NCBI GenBank assembly: GCA_021847625.1
Contig: JAJZQK010000306.1
Coordinates: 1 to 5,252, forward strand
DNA from: Chloroflexota bacterium
Lineage (GTDB): Bacteria > Chloroflexota > FW602-bin22 > JAMCYS01
DNA: 5,252 nt
Reading direction: 5' to 3'
Shown here: in pieces, positions 5,148 to 5,252 of the stretch
Layout of the letters: each line of letters starts with the position of its first letter
How positions within the stretch are numbered: the first letter of the stretch is position 1
Notes under the pieces: generated by a model
What the model saw: only the letters and a program-made list of their open reading frames with translations
The model's database searches: none
What the model was told of the DNA's origin: nothing
Position numbers and translations under genes: made by a program

Positions 5148-5228
5148 CCGCGGAGACCGCAGAGGAGACGGAAGGAGTCGGGCATTCTCCCTATCCTCTG
5201 CGTCCTCGCCCGCGGAGGGCGCAGAGGA
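5148..5228. repeat. Imperfect direct repeat flanking the end hairpin
   Basis: CCGCGGAGACCGCAGAGGA (5148-5166) and CCGCGGAGGGCGCAGAGGA (5210-5228) match at 17 of 19 positions. The second copy forms part of the right arm of the inverted repeat at 5184-5238, so the left arm (5194-5202) could pair with either copy. The purine-rich CCGCGGAG/CGCAGAGGA wording resembles intergenic repeats common in several bacterial phyla. Confidence 0.6.
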
Positions 5229-5238
5229 TAGGGAGAAT
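5184..5238 (+). terminator. Long inverted repeat, probable terminator of the GGT-like gene
   Basis: ATTCTCCCTATCCTCTGCG (5184-5202) is perfectly complementary to 5220-5238. A G-T wobble and four more pairs extend the stem to 24 bp around a 7-base loop (5208-5214). It begins 65 bases after the stop codon. No T-run follows, and such a long perfect stem is more than a terminator needs, so it may also be a dispersed repeat. The window ends 14 bases later. Confidence 0.6.
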
Positions 5239-5252
5239 TGTACCGATTGTGG

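Noticed and set aside
1..5252. CRISPR array, tRNA, rRNA or integrase/transposase gene
   Set aside because: No regularly spaced direct repeats, no tRNA-like fold, no rRNA segments and no recombinase motifs were seen in the reading of either strand.

Overview
This high-GC bacterial window holds three complete genes, all on the + strand, each apparently a separate transcription unit with long, structure-rich intergenic DNA between them. There is also a decayed DNA methyltransferase remnant on the - strand at the left edge. No taxonomic marker is present. The GC bias, the type of GGT-like protein, the Mod remnant and the dispersed palindromic repeat would suit a Chloroflexota-like (or other uncultured, high-GC) genome, but that is a weak inference.

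Layout. Positions 1-460 carry a GC-rich palindrome and then, on the - strand, part of the C-terminal half of a type III/beta-class adenine methyltransferase, broken at SAM-binding motif I. Positions 461-729 contain no recognisable gene and lead into lacD (730-1764), a class I tagatose-1,6-bisphosphate aldolase family protein with a complete active site. A GC-rich hairpin (1774-1813) follows it. Positions 1814-2624 are non-coding: a perfect Shine-Dalgarno-like string, a 75-bp REP/MITE-like repeat (1982-2056), then a compact regulatory region. That region has a tandem dyad (2400-2427), a hairpin (2441-2477), a consensus sigma-54 promoter (2520-2537) and a G-quadruplex motif at the predicted transcription start (2546-2564). 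It drives a stand-alone receiver-domain response regulator (2625-3044), which ends in a good intrinsic terminator (3099-3150).

Positions 3151-3463 contain a cluster of mutually exclusive hairpins (3273-3350), an operator-like dyad (3374-3393) and an extended -10 promoter (3419-3427). Together they precede a gamma-glutamyltransferase-family Ntn-hydrolase (3464-5119). This protein keeps the autoprocessing/nucleophilic threonine but lacks the residues that bind gamma-glutamyl substrates in true GGTs. A 24-bp-stem inverted repeat (5184-5238) closes the unit.

The three genes do not form a recognisable pathway. The aldolase is central or sugar catabolism, the regulator is signalling, and the GGT-like enzyme is an amidohydrolase of unknown substrate. 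The most unusual region is the sigma-54/dyad/G-quadruplex arrangement upstream of an output-less response regulator.
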